Source: Dysgonomonas sp. Marseille-P4361 | GTDB lineage: Bacteria; Bacteroidota; Bacteroidia; Bacteroidales; Dysgonomonadaceae | Direction of reading: 5' to 3' | Assembly: GCF_900343125.1 (NCBI RefSeq) | Contig: NZ_OPYL01000006.1 | Location: forward strand, 62,001-126,000 | DNA: 64,000 nt | Shown here: piece after piece, positions 46,681 through 56,168 of the stretch | How positions within the stretch are numbered: position 1 is the stretch's first letter | Layout of the letters: the number at the start of each line of letters is the position of its first letter | Made by a program: the position numbers and the translations under genes | The notes under the pieces: generated by a model | Databases searched by the model: none | What the model saw: only the letters and a program-made list of their open reading frames with translations | Told to the model about the DNA's origin: nothing

Positions 46681-48039
46681 ATGGTGACAGAAAACGGAAA
46701 TGAAAAAGAAAACCGAGATGGCAACTCTTCTTCAGAGAACAAAGCAGATGGAGGCGTAAAGAAAAAACGTGCACGTGTAGGAGACTTACGTAAACAGACT
46801 TTTGACACAGATCGCTCAGCGAATGAGAGAAACCCATACAGAAGTAGTGGAGGAGACAGACAAAGTGATTCTTCTTACGGGCCTTCGAGGTCTTATGACA
46901 GAGGAGACGATAGTGAACGAAGACCTTCATACGGAAACTCTGGGAATAGAGCTACAGGAGGAAGAAGTGATTATTCAGGAAATAGAAACGGAAACTCTTA
47001 TGGAGAAAGAGGAGGGAATTCTTACTCATCCAATAATAATAGAGGTGGCGGCGGATACAATAATCGTCGTTCTTCCGAAGGAGGCTACAATAGGAGTGGA
47101 GGATATGATAATCGTCGCTCTTCTGAAGGAGGTTACAATAGAAGCGGTGGATATGATAATCGTCGCTCTTCTGAAGGAGGTTACAATAGAAGCGGTGGAT
47201 ATGATAATCGTCGTTCTTCTGAAGGTGGCTATAATAAAGGTGGTGGATCTCAAAGATCTGGAGCTAGTGGCGTAAAGCGATTGGTGAAACCTGTAAAGTA
47301 TAAAGAAAATATAGACCCAAGTACACCGCTAAGATTGAATAAATATTTAGCGAATGCAGGTGTATGTTCTCGTAGAGAAGCGGATACATATATAACTTCA
47401 GGTGTAGTTAAAGTGAATGGTGTAGTGGTTAATGAACTAGGAGCCAAAGTGACGAGAGGTGACTTGGTGACTTTTAACGATCAACCGGTACGTTTGGAAA
47501 GCAAAGTTTATGTATTGCTTAACAAACCTAAAAATTGTGTAACAACATCAGATGATCCTCAAAACAGATTAACAGTGATGGACTTAGTGAAAAATGCTTG
47601 TCCAGAGCGTATTTATCCAGTAGGACGTCTTGATAGAAATACAACTGGTGTACTTTTGCTTACAAATGATGGAGACTTAGCTTCAAAACTGATGCATCCT
47701 AAATTTAAGAAGAAAAAAATATACCAAGTAACATTAGATCGTGATGTGGCAATTGAAGACATGCAGGCTATTGCCGATGGTATAGAGTTAGACGATGGAG
47801 AAATACATGCCGATTCAATTGCATATCAGTCAGAAGACGAATTGAATGTGATCGGTATTGAGATCCACTCAGGACGTAATCGTATTGTACGTCGTATTTT
47901 TGAGAAACTGGGTTATCAGGTAATGAAATTAGATCGTGTCTATTTTGCCGGACTTACTAAAAAGAATGTCCTTAGAGGTAAATGGCGCTATCTGACAGAA
48001 AAAGAAGTTAACATGCTTCGTATGGGAGCATTTGAATAA
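46681..48039 (+). CDS. rluB: RluB-family rRNA pseudouridine synthase with repetitive N-terminus
   Basis: This 452-residue protein has a C-terminal S4 RNA-binding domain (about residues 214-275, LRLNKYLANAGVCSRREAD) and a pseudouridine synthase domain (YPVGRLDRNTTGVLLL). The catalytic Asp is in GRLDR. Modification of 23S rRNA is expected. The first 205 residues are low complexity, rich in G, R, S, N and Y, with four near-identical 16-residue units (GYNRSGGYDNRR type). Such RG/GY-rich tails are known in RNA-binding proteins; here it is an unusual extension of this family. Confidence 0.92.
   Translation: MVTENGNEKENRDGNSSSENKADGGVKKKRARVGDLRKQTFDTDRSANERNPYRSSGGDRQSDSSYGPSRSYDRGDDSERRPSYGNSGNRATGGRSDYSGNRNGNSYGERGGNSYSSNNNRGGGGYNNRRSSEGGYNRSGGYDNRRSSEGGYNRSGGYDNRRSSEGGYNRSGGYDNRRSSEGGYNKGGGSQRSGASGVKRLVKPVKYKENIDPSTPLRLNKYLANAGVCSRREADTYITSGVVKVNGVVVNELGAKVTRGDLVTFNDQPVRLESKVYVLLNKPKNCVTTSDDPQNRLTVMDLVKNACPERIYPVGRLDRNTTGVLLLTNDGDLASKLMHPKFKKKKIYQVTLDRDVAIEDMQAIADGIELDDGEIHADSIAYQSEDELNVIGIEIHSGRNRIVRRIFEKLGYQVMKLDRVYFAGLTKKNVLRGKWRYLTEKEVNMLRMGAFE
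47062..47250 (+). repeat. 48-bp tandem repeats within the pseudouridine synthase gene
   Basis: Three full units (47062-47109, 47110-47157, 47158-47205) and a partial fourth (47206-47250) differ by only a few bases and keep the reading frame. Length variation between strains is likely because of slippage or recombination. Confidence 0.9.
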
Positions 48040-48053
48040 GAATATAAATTACA

Positions 48054-48094
48054 ATTATGGACTATATCTAAAAAAGATATAGTTCATAATTTTT
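48054..48094 (+). terminator. Terminator after rluB
   Basis: A 15-bp stem (48054-48068 with 48076-48090, one G-U) with a TAAAAAA loop, then T4. It ends 20 nt before the asnS ATG. Confidence 0.88.
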
Positions 48095-48113
48095 GCTTAT
48101 AATTGAAAAACCA

Positions 48114-49511
48114 ATGGAAAGTATTCGTAGAACGAAAATTGTAGATTTATTTAAAGAGCCTGAATTTGGGGCTACAGTAGATGTAAAAGGATGGGTGCGT
48201 ACTATTCGAGGTAATAAATATGTGAATTTTATTCATTTGAATGATGGCTCGACAATCCATAATATGCAGATCGTAGCAGATGTAGCAAAGTTTGGTGAAG
48301 AATTTTTTAAACCTATCTCTACCGGAGCATGTATTCATGTTGTTGGAACATTGGTTGAGTCGCAAGGAAAAGGACAAAATGCAGAAATACAGGCTGATGC
48401 AATAGAAGTGTATGGTACTGCTGATCCGGCTACATATCCTTTGCAAAAGAAAGGACACTCTCTTGAGTTTTTGAGAGAAATAGCCTATTTGCGTCCTCGC
48501 ACAAATACATTTGGTGCAATTTTCCGCATACGTCATCATATGTCATATGCTATCCATAAGTATTTTAATGATAAAGGATTTTTCTATTTCCACACGCCAA
48601 TCATAACAGGATCTGATGCTGAGGGTGCTGGTTCTATGTTTCAGGTGACTACTTTGGATGTCAATAATGTGCCTCGTATTGAAGATGGAAAAGTGGACTA
48701 TTCGGAAGATTTCTTCGGAGCTCAAACTAACTTGACTGTATCGGGTCAATTGGAGGGTGAATTAGGAGCAATGGCTTTAGGCGCTATTTATACTTTTGGA
48801 CCTACATTCAGAGCCGAAAATTCAAATACTCCTCGTCACCTTGCTGAATTCTGGATGATAGAACCGGAAGTCGCTTTCAACGATAATAATGACAATATGG
48901 ATTTGGCTGAGGACTTCTTGAAGTACCTTATCCGTTATGCACTAGAATATTGTAAGGATGATATCGGATTCTTGAACGAGCACTTCGATAAAGAACTGAT
49001 AGATCGTCTTAACTTTGTTATTGCAAATGACTTTGTTCGTTTGACTTATACCGAAGGTGTAGAAATATTAGAAAAGAGCGGACATAAGTTTGAATTCCCT
49101 GTGTATTGGGGTGCTGATTTACAGTCTGAACACGAACGTTATTTAGTTGAAAAACACTTCAAGCGTCCGGTAATATTGACAGACTATCCTAAAGAAATCA
49201 AATCTTTCTACATGAAGCAGAATGAAGACGGAAAGACTGTAAGAGGAATGGATGTCTTATTCCCTAAAATTGGAGAGATTATTGGAGGTTCAGAGCGTGA
49301 AGTCGATTATGATAAATTGGTACAACGTACTAAAGAGCTGAATATGAATACAGATCCAATCTGGTGGTATCTTGATACCCGCAAGTTTGGAACAGCTCCA
49401 CATTCTGGTTTTGGTCTTGGTTTTGAGCGTTTGATCCTATTTATTACAGGTATGGCTAATATACGAGATGTGATACCTTTTCCTCGTACACCGAATAATG
49501 CAGAGTTTTAA
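48114..49511 (+). CDS. asnS: Asparaginyl-tRNA synthetase
   Basis: This 465-residue class II synthetase has an N-terminal OB anticodon-binding domain ([19 protein letters not shown]) and a catalytic core with motif 2 ([23 protein letters not shown]) and motif 3 ([15 protein letters not shown]). The start is set at ATG 48114; the in-frame TTG at 48093 lies inside the terminator region. It charges tRNA-Asn directly. Confidence 0.96.
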   Translation: MESIRRTKIVDLFKEPEFGATVDVKGWVRTIRGNKYVNFIHLNDGSTIHNMQIVADVAKFGEEFFKPISTGACIHVVGTLVESQGKGQNAEIQADAIEVYGTADPATYPLQKKGHSLEFLREIAYLRPRTNTFGAIFRIRHHMSYAIHKYFNDKGFFYFHTPIITGSDAEGAGSMFQVTTLDVNNVPRIEDGKVDYSEDFFGAQTNLTVSGQLEGELGAMALGAIYTFGPTFRAENSNTPRHLAEFWMIEPEVAFNDNNDNMDLAEDFLKYLIRYALEYCKDDIGFLNEHFDKELIDRLNFVIANDFVRLTYTEGVEILEKSGHKFEFPVYWGADLQSEHERYLVEKHFKRPVILTDYPKEIKSFYMKQNEDGKTVRGMDVLFPKIGEIIGGSEREVDYDKLVQRTKELNMNTDPIWWYLDTRKFGTAPHSGFGLGFERLILFITGMANIRDVIPFPRTPNNAEF

Positions 49512-49528
49512 TTAACTGAAAAATAATA

Positions 49529-49566
49529 GGGAAGCAGCAGGTATACTTGCTGCTTCTCTTTTTTTA
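49529..49566 (+). terminator. Terminator after asnS
   Basis: GAAGCAGCA/TGCTGCTTC (49531-49539 with 49548-49556), followed by a T-rich run. Confidence 0.92.
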
Positions 49567-49575
49567 CTACTTTTG
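49547..49575 (+). promoter_or_regulatory. Promoter for the DUF6056 gene (-33/-7)
   Basis: TTG (49547-49549) and TACTTTTG (49568-49575) are 18 nt apart. The -33 falls within the asnS terminator stem. Confidence 0.55.
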
Positions 49576-49604
49576 TAAAAATAAGCAATATCATATTCTT
49601 TAAT

Positions 49605-50972
49605 ATGTTTGAATGCATTACTAAGTCTGCGAAAGCAATATTTTATAAAATAGATTCATATAGCGATGCTGTAAGGTCGAATAGAAAGTTGTATGCTATC
49701 CTTTGGATAGGTGTTATTCTAGTAAGCTTCGCTGTAGTCTTGTTCCTGAATATATCTACACCTCTGATTTCTGATGATATTACCTATCTCTATATATATG
49801 GAGAAACCGGGGAAATAACTTCTGTATCAGATATTATTCAATCTCAAAAAAATCATTATTATCTATGGGGTGGACGTAGTGTTGTCCATTTTATAGCTCA
49901 GCTATTGTTGCTGCTTCCATCTTATTTAGCCGATATACTGAATGCTACTGTCTATATTTTATTCATAAGCTTAATTTATTGGCATTGTAAAGGGAGAGGT
50001 AAAGCAAGCTTATCATTATTTGTCCTAATTGGTCTGGCTGTATGGTTTCTGCAACCAGTTTTTGGAGATACGGCATTATGGATCACAGGATCAGCTAATT
50101 ACTTGTGGGGTACTACTTTTGTGTTATTGTTTTTATTACCCTATCGTATGTATAACGGCGATAGTAAAAGTCAATTAATAACACTTTTTTATTGCACAGC
50201 CATTCTTTTATGGGGGATAATAGCCGGATGGACAAATGAAAATACAGCTGGCGCAATGGTTTTAATAGCTTTACTTTTCTTCTATTATTATAGAAAACAA
50301 GGGTGGAGTATTCCTTTATGGGCAATAAGTGGAATTGTAGGTGGTTTGATCGGGTTTTTAGTAATGATACTTGCTCCGGGAAATTTTGAGAGGGCAGGAG
50401 AGGCTTCCTCTTTGAACCTATATGTGTTTGGATACCGCCTGTTTAATTATACTCTAACCTTTTTCTATTATGGGGGAGCAGCAATACTGTTAGCTGCTGT
50501 AATGCTTGTACTTTATAATCATTTTTATAAAAAGGGATCTAGACGAGCTTCTGTTCTTAGTCTTTCACTTATATATTATATTGCAGCAATTGCTGCTGTT
50601 TATGCGATGTTGTTGTCTCCAACTTTTCCTCGTAGAGCTTTGTTTGGGGTTATAACATTTCTTATTATAGGTGCGGGTATCTTATACTATAATCTAAATT
50701 TTAAGGAGACGCTGGTGAGACAATTGCGTGCTTTGTTTTTACTTATAGGCCTCATTAGTTTTGTTTTTACTTTCTATCTAGCTTCTAAAGAAATAATTGC
50801 TTATCAACATATTGTAGTAGAAAGAGAGGCGCGTATTGAACAAGCTAAGCGGGATGGTATAAGTTCTTGCGAGTTTGACAGGTTCGATGGAGGAATTTAT
50901 ATTCATGGAGAAGACCCGTATTCGGCTAAAGCTATGAGTTCGTTTTATGGAATAGAGATAGAACTTAAATAG
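49605..50972 (+). CDS. DUF6056-type polytopic membrane protein
   Basis: This 455-residue protein has about 10-12 hydrophobic segments. An early extramembrane loop contains ISDDITYLYIY and WGGRSVVHF, the pattern of DUF6056/GT-C-like membrane proteins, in which the acidic DD pair resembles the loop of GT-C glycosyltransferases. A sugar- or lipid-linked transferase function is inference only. It is monocistronic and convergent with the LysE gene. Confidence 0.75.
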   Translation: MFECITKSAKAIFYKIDSYSDAVRSNRKLYAILWIGVILVSFAVVLFLNISTPLISDDITYLYIYGETGEITSVSDIIQSQKNHYYLWGGRSVVHFIAQLLLLLPSYLADILNATVYILFISLIYWHCKGRGKASLSLFVLIGLAVWFLQPVFGDTALWITGSANYLWGTTFVLLFLLPYRMYNGDSKSQLITLFYCTAILLWGIIAGWTNENTAGAMVLIALLFFYYYRKQGWSIPLWAISGIVGGLIGFLVMILAPGNFERAGEASSLNLYVFGYRLFNYTLTFFYYGGAAILLAAVMLVLYNHFYKKGSRRASVLSLSLIYYIAAIAAVYAMLLSPTFPRRALFGVITFLIIGAGILYYNLNFKETLVRQLRALFLLIGLISFVFTFYLASKEIIAYQHIVVEREARIEQAKRDGISSCEFDRFDGGIYIHGEDPYSAKAMSSFYGIEIELK

Positions 50973-50980
50973 TTTTTACT

Positions 50981-51628
50981 TTAGAAGATATTTATTCCCA
51001 TCAGGCTTCCAGTAATGATTCCCGCTATTCCTAGCGAAATAAGTAGGGCGCCAATAATTTTATTGAAAATCTTCAATCCTCTTACATTGAATTTATTTCT
51101 TAGTTTGTTAACTATATAAGTGATTAGAAGCCACCATAGAAGAGCTCCTACTCCAATAAATAGAACAGAAAGAAGATCGTAGCCAAATGGTTTGGTAGAG
51201 TCGATGACGTTGAATCGGGCGAATAATGCAATGTAAAGGAATAAAGTAGCGATGTTGGATATTGTAAGGAGAAGAGAAGAAACAAAGACTGTCCAGTATG
51301 AACTAGAATTTTCTTTTAGCTTCTTCAGGTTTTTGGATGGGTTTTTATTAAATACTACATATCCGAATACGATAAGGACAATACTCCCTATTACCTTAAG
51401 TGGACCTTCGTGTTGTTGTATAAATTCGGTACTAAAACCTAACCCTAGTGCAGCAATAATCGCCAGTAATGCGATAATCATATCGCCGGCAACTGCTCCA
51501 AGGCCAGTTATTAGTCCATTTCTTTTTCCGTCATTTAATGTTCGTTGAATACAGAGCATTCCTACCGGTCCCATAGGTGCCGAAGATAAAAACCCAATAA
51601 ACAAACCAGTTATAATGATACTAACCAT
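50981..51628 (-). CDS. LysE family translocator
   Basis: This 215-residue inner-membrane exporter with about six helices has the N-terminal LysE/RhtB signature FLSSAPMGPVGMLCIQRTLNDG and GAVAGDMIIALLA. Family members export amino acids such as lysine, homoserine or threonine. The substrate is unknown. It is transcribed alone, with a -7 element at 51705-51712. Confidence 0.9.
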   Translation of the reverse strand: MVSIIITGLFIGFLSSAPMGPVGMLCIQRTLNDGKRNGLITGLGAVAGDMIIALLAIIAALGLGFSTEFIQQHEGPLKVIGSIVLIVFGYVVFNKNPSKNLKKLKENSSSYWTVFVSSLLLTISNIATLFLYIALFARFNVIDSTKPFGYDLLSVLFIGVGALLWWLLITYIVNKLRNKFNVRGLKIFNKIIGALLISLGIAGIITGSLMGINIF

Positions 51629-51704
51629 TAATAAAATATTTCGGCAACCAATTTTTATGAATAAAAATTAGGGAGTGTAGCCCTGAACAAGTTGCCTATT
51701 ATTG

Positions 51705-51712
51705 CAAAGATA
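51705..51712 (-). promoter_or_regulatory. Putative -7 element for the LysE gene
   Basis: The minus strand reads TATCTTTG, 77 nt upstream of the ATG. Confidence 0.5.
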
Positions 51713-51749
51713 CGACCAAAATATTTAATATGTATCTTTTTTAATATTA

Positions 51750-51792
51750 AAACCAAGGTCTTTCTAGTCCCTACAAGATAAGTAAGACCTTG
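51750..51792 (-). terminator. Terminator of the TonB receptor gene
   Basis: CAAGGTCTT (51754-51762) pairs with AAGACCTTG (51784-51792). On the minus strand the stem is followed by GGTTTTAA and further Us. It ends 8 nt after the receptor stop. Confidence 0.75.
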
Positions 51793-51799
51793 TATAATG

Positions 51800-54088
51800 T
51801 TATATGGAGCTTATTTTCAGTCCTATAAAAAATGTTCTGGGTAAGGAGGGACCATAAATATATTCTGAGTCTCTATTTGCCCCTCTGTCATAATCTTTTT
51901 GAATCTGATTAAAAATATTTTGGACGCCTCCATTTATCTCAATTTTGTTTGATGAATTTATGTTGAAGAAATAAGATAATTTTAGTGTTGTATCTAGAAA
52001 GCTTTTTGTTTTAACTGTAACATCTTTCGTAATGTTCTCTGCTCCCGCAAAATGAGGAACTAACATAGATCCCGTGTATACATTTGATAGAGATATAGAA
52101 TATTTTTCGTTTGGTGTGGCTGTTGCTGATAGAAAACCATAAGTGTTAGGAGAGCGGAGCATTCTTTTCTCTGGTTTAATATAGGCCTCTGCCGACCATT
52201 TCACAGCTTCCTTATATTGGCTTTTCTGCCAGGTAAAACCTCCTTGTATCTCTATCCAGTCGATAGGTTGTATCGTTGTTTCTAGATTTATACCATATAC
52301 ATATGCTCCTTTACCATTTTTGCGAGTCATTATTATATTCCCATATGAATCCTCTCCACTTTCTTCTGTAATAAAAGCTCTATTGATTCTTGTGTAAAAC
52401 CCTTCTATAAGGAAATAAGAGTAGATATTTTCATTGTAAAAACTATAGTCTATTCCTCCATTTATCGAGTTTGAGAGTTCCCGTTTTAATCCTTTTCCTA
52501 ATTCAGTGAGTGTTGCTTTCCCGTCAATAACCGGGATATCTAAATCTGCTGCTATAATTTCAGGGGCTCTGTATCCCATCGAGTAGGCGGCTCTAAGATT
52601 CATATTTTCTCCTATTCTGTATCTAATACTACTTCTAGGAATAATGTTGATATTCTTTAATTTGTTATGTTTATCTCCTCTTAATCCAACGATGAACGAT
52701 AGGTTGTCGTCTCTCCATTCATTTTGTATATACAAGCTACTTACGCTTATCTTTTGTTTTATACTTCTGTTGTGAATAGAGTCTTCTAGGTTGGTATAAT
52801 CTTGAGAAAGTCCAAATGTTAGTTTAGCGGGCATGAACAATAGTTTATCCATGTTTATTTCATATCTAGCAGTTCCGGCAAAGGAAATCTCGGAGGTGTT
52901 CCCATATCCGTTTAAGTCCATACCTGCTCCGTAGTAACTATCCCTTCCTGTATTCTGTGCAGAAATATTAATAGTTAATTTCTGCTTGTTGTCGTTACTG
53001 AAGTGTGTATAACCAGCGCTTCCCGAATGAATCTTATAATCAGTAGTTTCTGCTATCATTGCCTCGTGTGGAGGGCGTTTCATGTTGTCCCCACCTCGTC
53101 TGTATTCCGAAATATAATGGTATTCTAAGGACAATTTATCCTTTACGCTAGGTTTTGTGTATGCTCTGAAACCGACAGAGGAAGCTCTATTTTTACCTAT
53201 TTCGGAAAAACCATCATCGTTTGCATCCCATGGATTGCGATTCCGTATATTGCCGAATAGGGAAACTCCAGACTTTTTTTCTTTATCTACGAAAGAAGTG
53301 TTTAACGAAATTATATTGTCAGCAGATTCTCCATCAATTAAAGATAAATTATATTTTAATTGGTAAGAATTCTCTTCCGGCTCTTTTGTTATAATATTGA
53401 CGATACCCCCGATTGCGTTTGCCCCGTATAAAACAGATCCTCCTCCTCTGACTACTTCTACCTGCTCTATCATGTTTGTCGGAAGTTGCTCTAAACCATA
53501 CATCTTAGACAGAGATGTGAATACAGGTAGCCCATCGATTAATATTTGTGAGTATTGCCCCTCTAGTCCATTGATCCGAAGCTCTTGTGTGCCACAATTT
53601 TGACAATTTGTTTCCACTCTCAATCCCGGCATGTAGTTAAGCCCTTGTGCTAAGGAGTTTGAATTGGTCGCCTCGAAAGTTTTAGTTGTCAATTGGTTGA
53701 CTACAATAGGAGACATCTTTCTGTTTAAATCTCTAGCTGAGCTTGTTATTAGAATTTCACTTAAGAGATGTTCTTGTGGACTTATTGATAGGTTTATTCT
53801 ATCTGGCTGATTGAAGCCAACTGTTATTTCTTGCTCTGTTACCTTATATCCGATGTACTGGGTTTTGATTGTATATGTTCCAAAAGGAATATTTTTTAAT
53901 TCAAAATCTCCATTTTCATCAGTGGTTGTAACATATTCGTTTTCTCCTATTAGGACGATAACGCCGGCAAGAAGTTCTTTTGTTCCCTTATCTGTAATTT
54001 GCCCTCTTAATGTGAGTTTTTGAGGATCGTTTGCGGATGCTCCTATGAAGCATAATATATAGAATGATAAAATAATAATCTTTTTCAT
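51800..54088 (-). CDS. TonB-dependent outer-membrane receptor
   Basis: This 762-residue receptor has the signal peptide MKKIIILSFYILCFIGASAN. A carboxypeptidase-regulatory-like beta domain spans residues 25-100 (TLRGQITDKGTKELLAGVIV). The plug (about 110-230) contains TNCQNCGTQELRINGLEG and VLYGANAIGGIVNI. A 22-strand barrel completes the protein. It has no SusD partner, so it is more like metal, haem or cofactor importers than glycan SusC. The plug CxxC (C162/C165) recurs in a subgroup of Bacteroidota receptors. It is downstream of the His-rich gene and may import a metal complex; this is inference. Confidence 0.93.
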   Translation of the reverse strand: MKKIIILSFYILCFIGASANDPQKLTLRGQITDKGTKELLAGVIVLIGENEYVTTTDENGDFELKNIPFGTYTIKTQYIGYKVTEQEITVGFNQPDRINLSISPQEHLLSEILITSSARDLNRKMSPIVVNQLTTKTFEATNSNSLAQGLNYMPGLRVETNCQNCGTQELRINGLEGQYSQILIDGLPVFTSLSKMYGLEQLPTNMIEQVEVVRGGGSVLYGANAIGGIVNIITKEPEENSYQLKYNLSLIDGESADNIISLNTSFVDKEKKSGVSLFGNIRNRNPWDANDDGFSEIGKNRASSVGFRAYTKPSVKDKLSLEYHYISEYRRGGDNMKRPPHEAMIAETTDYKIHSGSAGYTHFSNDNKQKLTINISAQNTGRDSYYGAGMDLNGYGNTSEISFAGTARYEINMDKLLFMPAKLTFGLSQDYTNLEDSIHNRSIKQKISVSSLYIQNEWRDDNLSFIVGLRGDKHNKLKNINIIPRSSIRYRIGENMNLRAAYSMGYRAPEIIAADLDIPVIDGKATLTELGKGLKRELSNSINGGIDYSFYNENIYSYFLIEGFYTRINRAFITEESGEDSYGNIIMTRKNGKGAYVYGINLETTIQPIDWIEIQGGFTWQKSQYKEAVKWSAEAYIKPEKRMLRSPNTYGFLSATATPNEKYSISLSNVYTGSMLVPHFAGAENITKDVTVKTKSFLDTTLKLSYFFNINSSNKIEINGGVQNIFNQIQKDYDRGANRDSEYIYGPSLPRTFFIGLKISSI

Positions 54089-54261
54089 GTGTGATAATAT
54101 TTAATAATTTAATAATTCCTATGATTCCCAAGTTATTATCAAGCAGAAGAAGTTTATTGATATAATCTTATCTGTTGATAAAACGCTAAGTTGGAATCAA
54201 ATAGGGTTTTCTTTTATGTATACAATTTCTCCTTATGATATTAAGTATACATTTAGATGTG

Positions 54262-54290
54262 CTCAGTTCTAGGCTAAGCCTAAGTCTGAG
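54262..54290 (-). promoter_or_regulatory. Operator-like palindrome upstream of the TonB receptor
   Basis: CTCAG (54262-54266) and CTGAG (54286-54290) flank the core AGGCTAAGCCT (54271-54281), all on one dyad axis with mismatches between. It lies 170 nt before the receptor ATG and 12 nt after the His-rich gene stop. A T-run is missing, so a regulator site is as likely as a terminator. Confidence 0.5.
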
Positions 54291-54302
54291 GATAAAATAT
54301 TA

Positions 54303-54683
54303 TTATATGAAAAAGAAAGGAGGGGCTCGATGTTGCGATGTACAAATAACAGGTCTAATGATATCCTGTAGATAGAGCTGTTCCGTAAACGTAGAGATGA
54401 TAGGTGAGTTATTACCTACCACATATGTTTTAGTGGCTTCTAATGAACCTATGTTTGAAAGTTGGTTCAGGGTGAAGAATGTAGATGCAGTATGCTCATG
54501 AGTGTCAAAAGGAGAGCGCTTGCTTTCGTTTTTATCTTTTGCCCAATTTTTATAGGGGTGAGAGTGTATATATACAATCCCATTATAAATATGTGTATGC
54601 GTAAAAAGAGAAACACAGCTAAAATATCCTACATATAGCAGCAGGAGTATTTTAGCTGTGTTTTGAATCCTTTTCGCAGACAT
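54303..54683 (-). CDS. Small histidine-rich exported protein
   Basis: I do not recognise a named family for this 126-residue protein. A hydrophobic N-terminal segment (KILLLLYVGYFSCVSLF) is a probable signal or anchor. It is followed by HTHIYNGIVYIHSHPY (residues 29-44) with four histidines in an HxH...HxH pattern, and then THEH near residue 61. The C-terminus ends HRAPPFFFI. Paired HxH motifs suggest metal binding. It starts 9 nt after the DUF4270 gene and precedes the TonB receptor, so all three may share a transcript. Confidence 0.75.
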   Translation of the reverse strand: MSAKRIQNTAKILLLLYVGYFSCVSLFTHTHIYNGIVYIHSHPYKNWAKDKNESKRSPFDTHEHTASTFFTLNQLSNIGSLEATKTYVVGNNSPIISTFTEQLYLQDIIRPVICTSQHRAPPFFFI

Positions 54684-54692
54684 TGCTTTCGC

Positions 54693-56072
54693 TTATTCAG
54701 TCTTATTTTTATTGTTGTATTTACTGTATATAACAGCCATTTTCATATTTCCCGGATCGGTTCTGAATATAGTTGATGTCGGATACATTTGGTTGTAAAT
54801 ACCTGTTAATACAGATTGGTTGTTAACTGTAGTATATGACGTGCTTACAGGGATTATTAAATAGTTCAGATCAGGAATTTCTTCCTTGTCTCTATAATAA
54901 TCTGCATAATGATTTATAATCGTTGAAATATTTCCGAAGTCATAAGAGTTCGTTGAAGATCTTGTGATAACAAAGCTGGTTTTATTATCCGGTTTCTTTT
55001 TGTTGTAAAAGAAATTTGTCAGAGAGTCTTTATTAACGAGCAGCAAGCTAGAAGCTCTACCTAATCCTGATTTCTCTTCTTCTTCAGTAAAACCGATCAT
55101 CTTGAAGTTAGCTGCATTTATCGTATGGTCTTTACCATATTCTTTATCTCCTTTTTCTACGATCGATTTTAATGGAATTGTAATCTCAGTATATACTCCG
55201 GCTGGAGTCTTTAAATATGTTTTTGTCTCATTGTGATCGTATAATTCTTCTGGAATATCATTCTTTATATGATTCATTTGAACAACCTCATTGGTTATAG
55301 GAAGCTTGAATGTTGAGAAAACAACAGAGTCGGCAGTATTGGCTACGTTTCTTACGAAATTACGGTAGTGTATGACTATCTCAGTAGAATTGGTATTGAT
55401 AAGTGTACCGGATCCAAAGTTAGTTGTTATGTATAATCCTTTAAAGAATTTGTTGAAATCCTCTTGACTCTTAAATGTGCTTGGGTTTGTTTTCCATTCG
55501 TTGTAGAAACTATTAGCTAGTTCCATGTCTAGTTTAGTCTTAATGTATCTATATCTAACAGAGCTAACTGTTGAGTCAGGAAGATCTTGTATAGAAAATA
55601 CCTTTTGACCATACAAAATAGGATTATCTCCAATATATTTTTGAGGGTCAACACTCGTAAAGAAAAAAGCTTTCAGTGGATTCTTTATTCCATATACAGA
55701 CATTCCCACTGGAGCAACAGAGTCTCCTGTGAAATAAATAAATTCCGTTTTTAGATATATCGAGTCAATAGAAAAGGTCCCGTCTTCAAATTTGATATTT
55801 TCAGGACAGTAAAATTCACTCATGTAGTCAGATTTTACTTTTCCGAAAACAGGATCTATGTATTCTCCTAGTAGTCCGAATACTGTACGAGAGTAAATAG
55901 AGTCCTTGAATGATACAGTTTTGGCTGTTACAAAAACGGTATCTGTACCTATAAATATCTTATCACCATCAGGCTGTATACTGTTTCCTATTTGATTAAG
56001 GTCGTCATCACAGGCTGTTAACGCGATTGTCAAAATGGCAATTGCCTGAATCAATAATGTTTTAATTTTCAT
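54693..56072 (-). CDS. DUF4270 lipoprotein
   Basis: This 459-residue exported lipoprotein has the signal IKTLLIQAIAILTIALTAC and an acidic CDDDLNQIGNSIQPDGD after the lipobox. The remainder is beta-rich and matches DUF4270, a Bacteroidota-specific family of unknown function. In relatives it commonly lies beside the GT5-like gene and panC, as it does here. A bidirectional hairpin at 56113 separates it from the GT5-like gene, so it probably has its own promoter. Confidence 0.85.
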   Translation of the reverse strand: MKIKTLLIQAIAILTIALTACDDDLNQIGNSIQPDGDKIFIGTDTVFVTAKTVSFKDSIYSRTVFGLLGEYIDPVFGKVKSDYMSEFYCPENIKFEDGTFSIDSIYLKTEFIYFTGDSVAPVGMSVYGIKNPLKAFFFTSVDPQKYIGDNPILYGQKVFSIQDLPDSTVSSVRYRYIKTKLDMELANSFYNEWKTNPSTFKSQEDFNKFFKGLYITTNFGSGTLINTNSTEIVIHYRNFVRNVANTADSVVFSTFKLPITNEVVQMNHIKNDIPEELYDHNETKTYLKTPAGVYTEITIPLKSIVEKGDKEYGKDHTINAANFKMIGFTEEEEKSGLGRASSLLLVNKDSLTNFFYNKKKPDNKTSFVITRSSTNSYDFGNISTIINHYADYYRDKEEIPDLNYLIIPVSTSYTTVNNQSVLTGIYNQMYPTSTIFRTDPGNMKMAVIYSKYNNKNKTE

Positions 56073-56112
56073 TCAAATTTGATGTTAAACTAATTTGGGC
56101 TCAAATATCTAA

Positions 56113-56148
56113 AAAAATGCTGTTCTCTAGAAATTAAACAGCATTTTT
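56113..56148 (-). terminator. Terminator of the GT5-like gene
   Basis: A 12-bp stem (AAAAATGCTGTT with AACAGCATTTTT, 56113-56124 and 56137-56148) has A/U runs on both sides. It is 20 nt after the stop of the GT5-like gene on the minus strand. Confidence 0.9.
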
Positions 56149-56168
56149 CTTCTTTTATTTTAGATACT

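Noticed and set aside
47062-47250. Regularly spaced repeats, at first glance CRISPR-like
   Set aside because: The units are contiguous, have no unique spacers, and keep the reading frame of the pseudouridine synthase.
48147-48539. 130-residue open frame on the minus strand within asnS
   Set aside because: It is antisense to a complete, conserved synthetase, has no start signal or protein-like composition, and is best explained as a shadow frame. The same holds for long antisense frames in glgB, thrS and infB.
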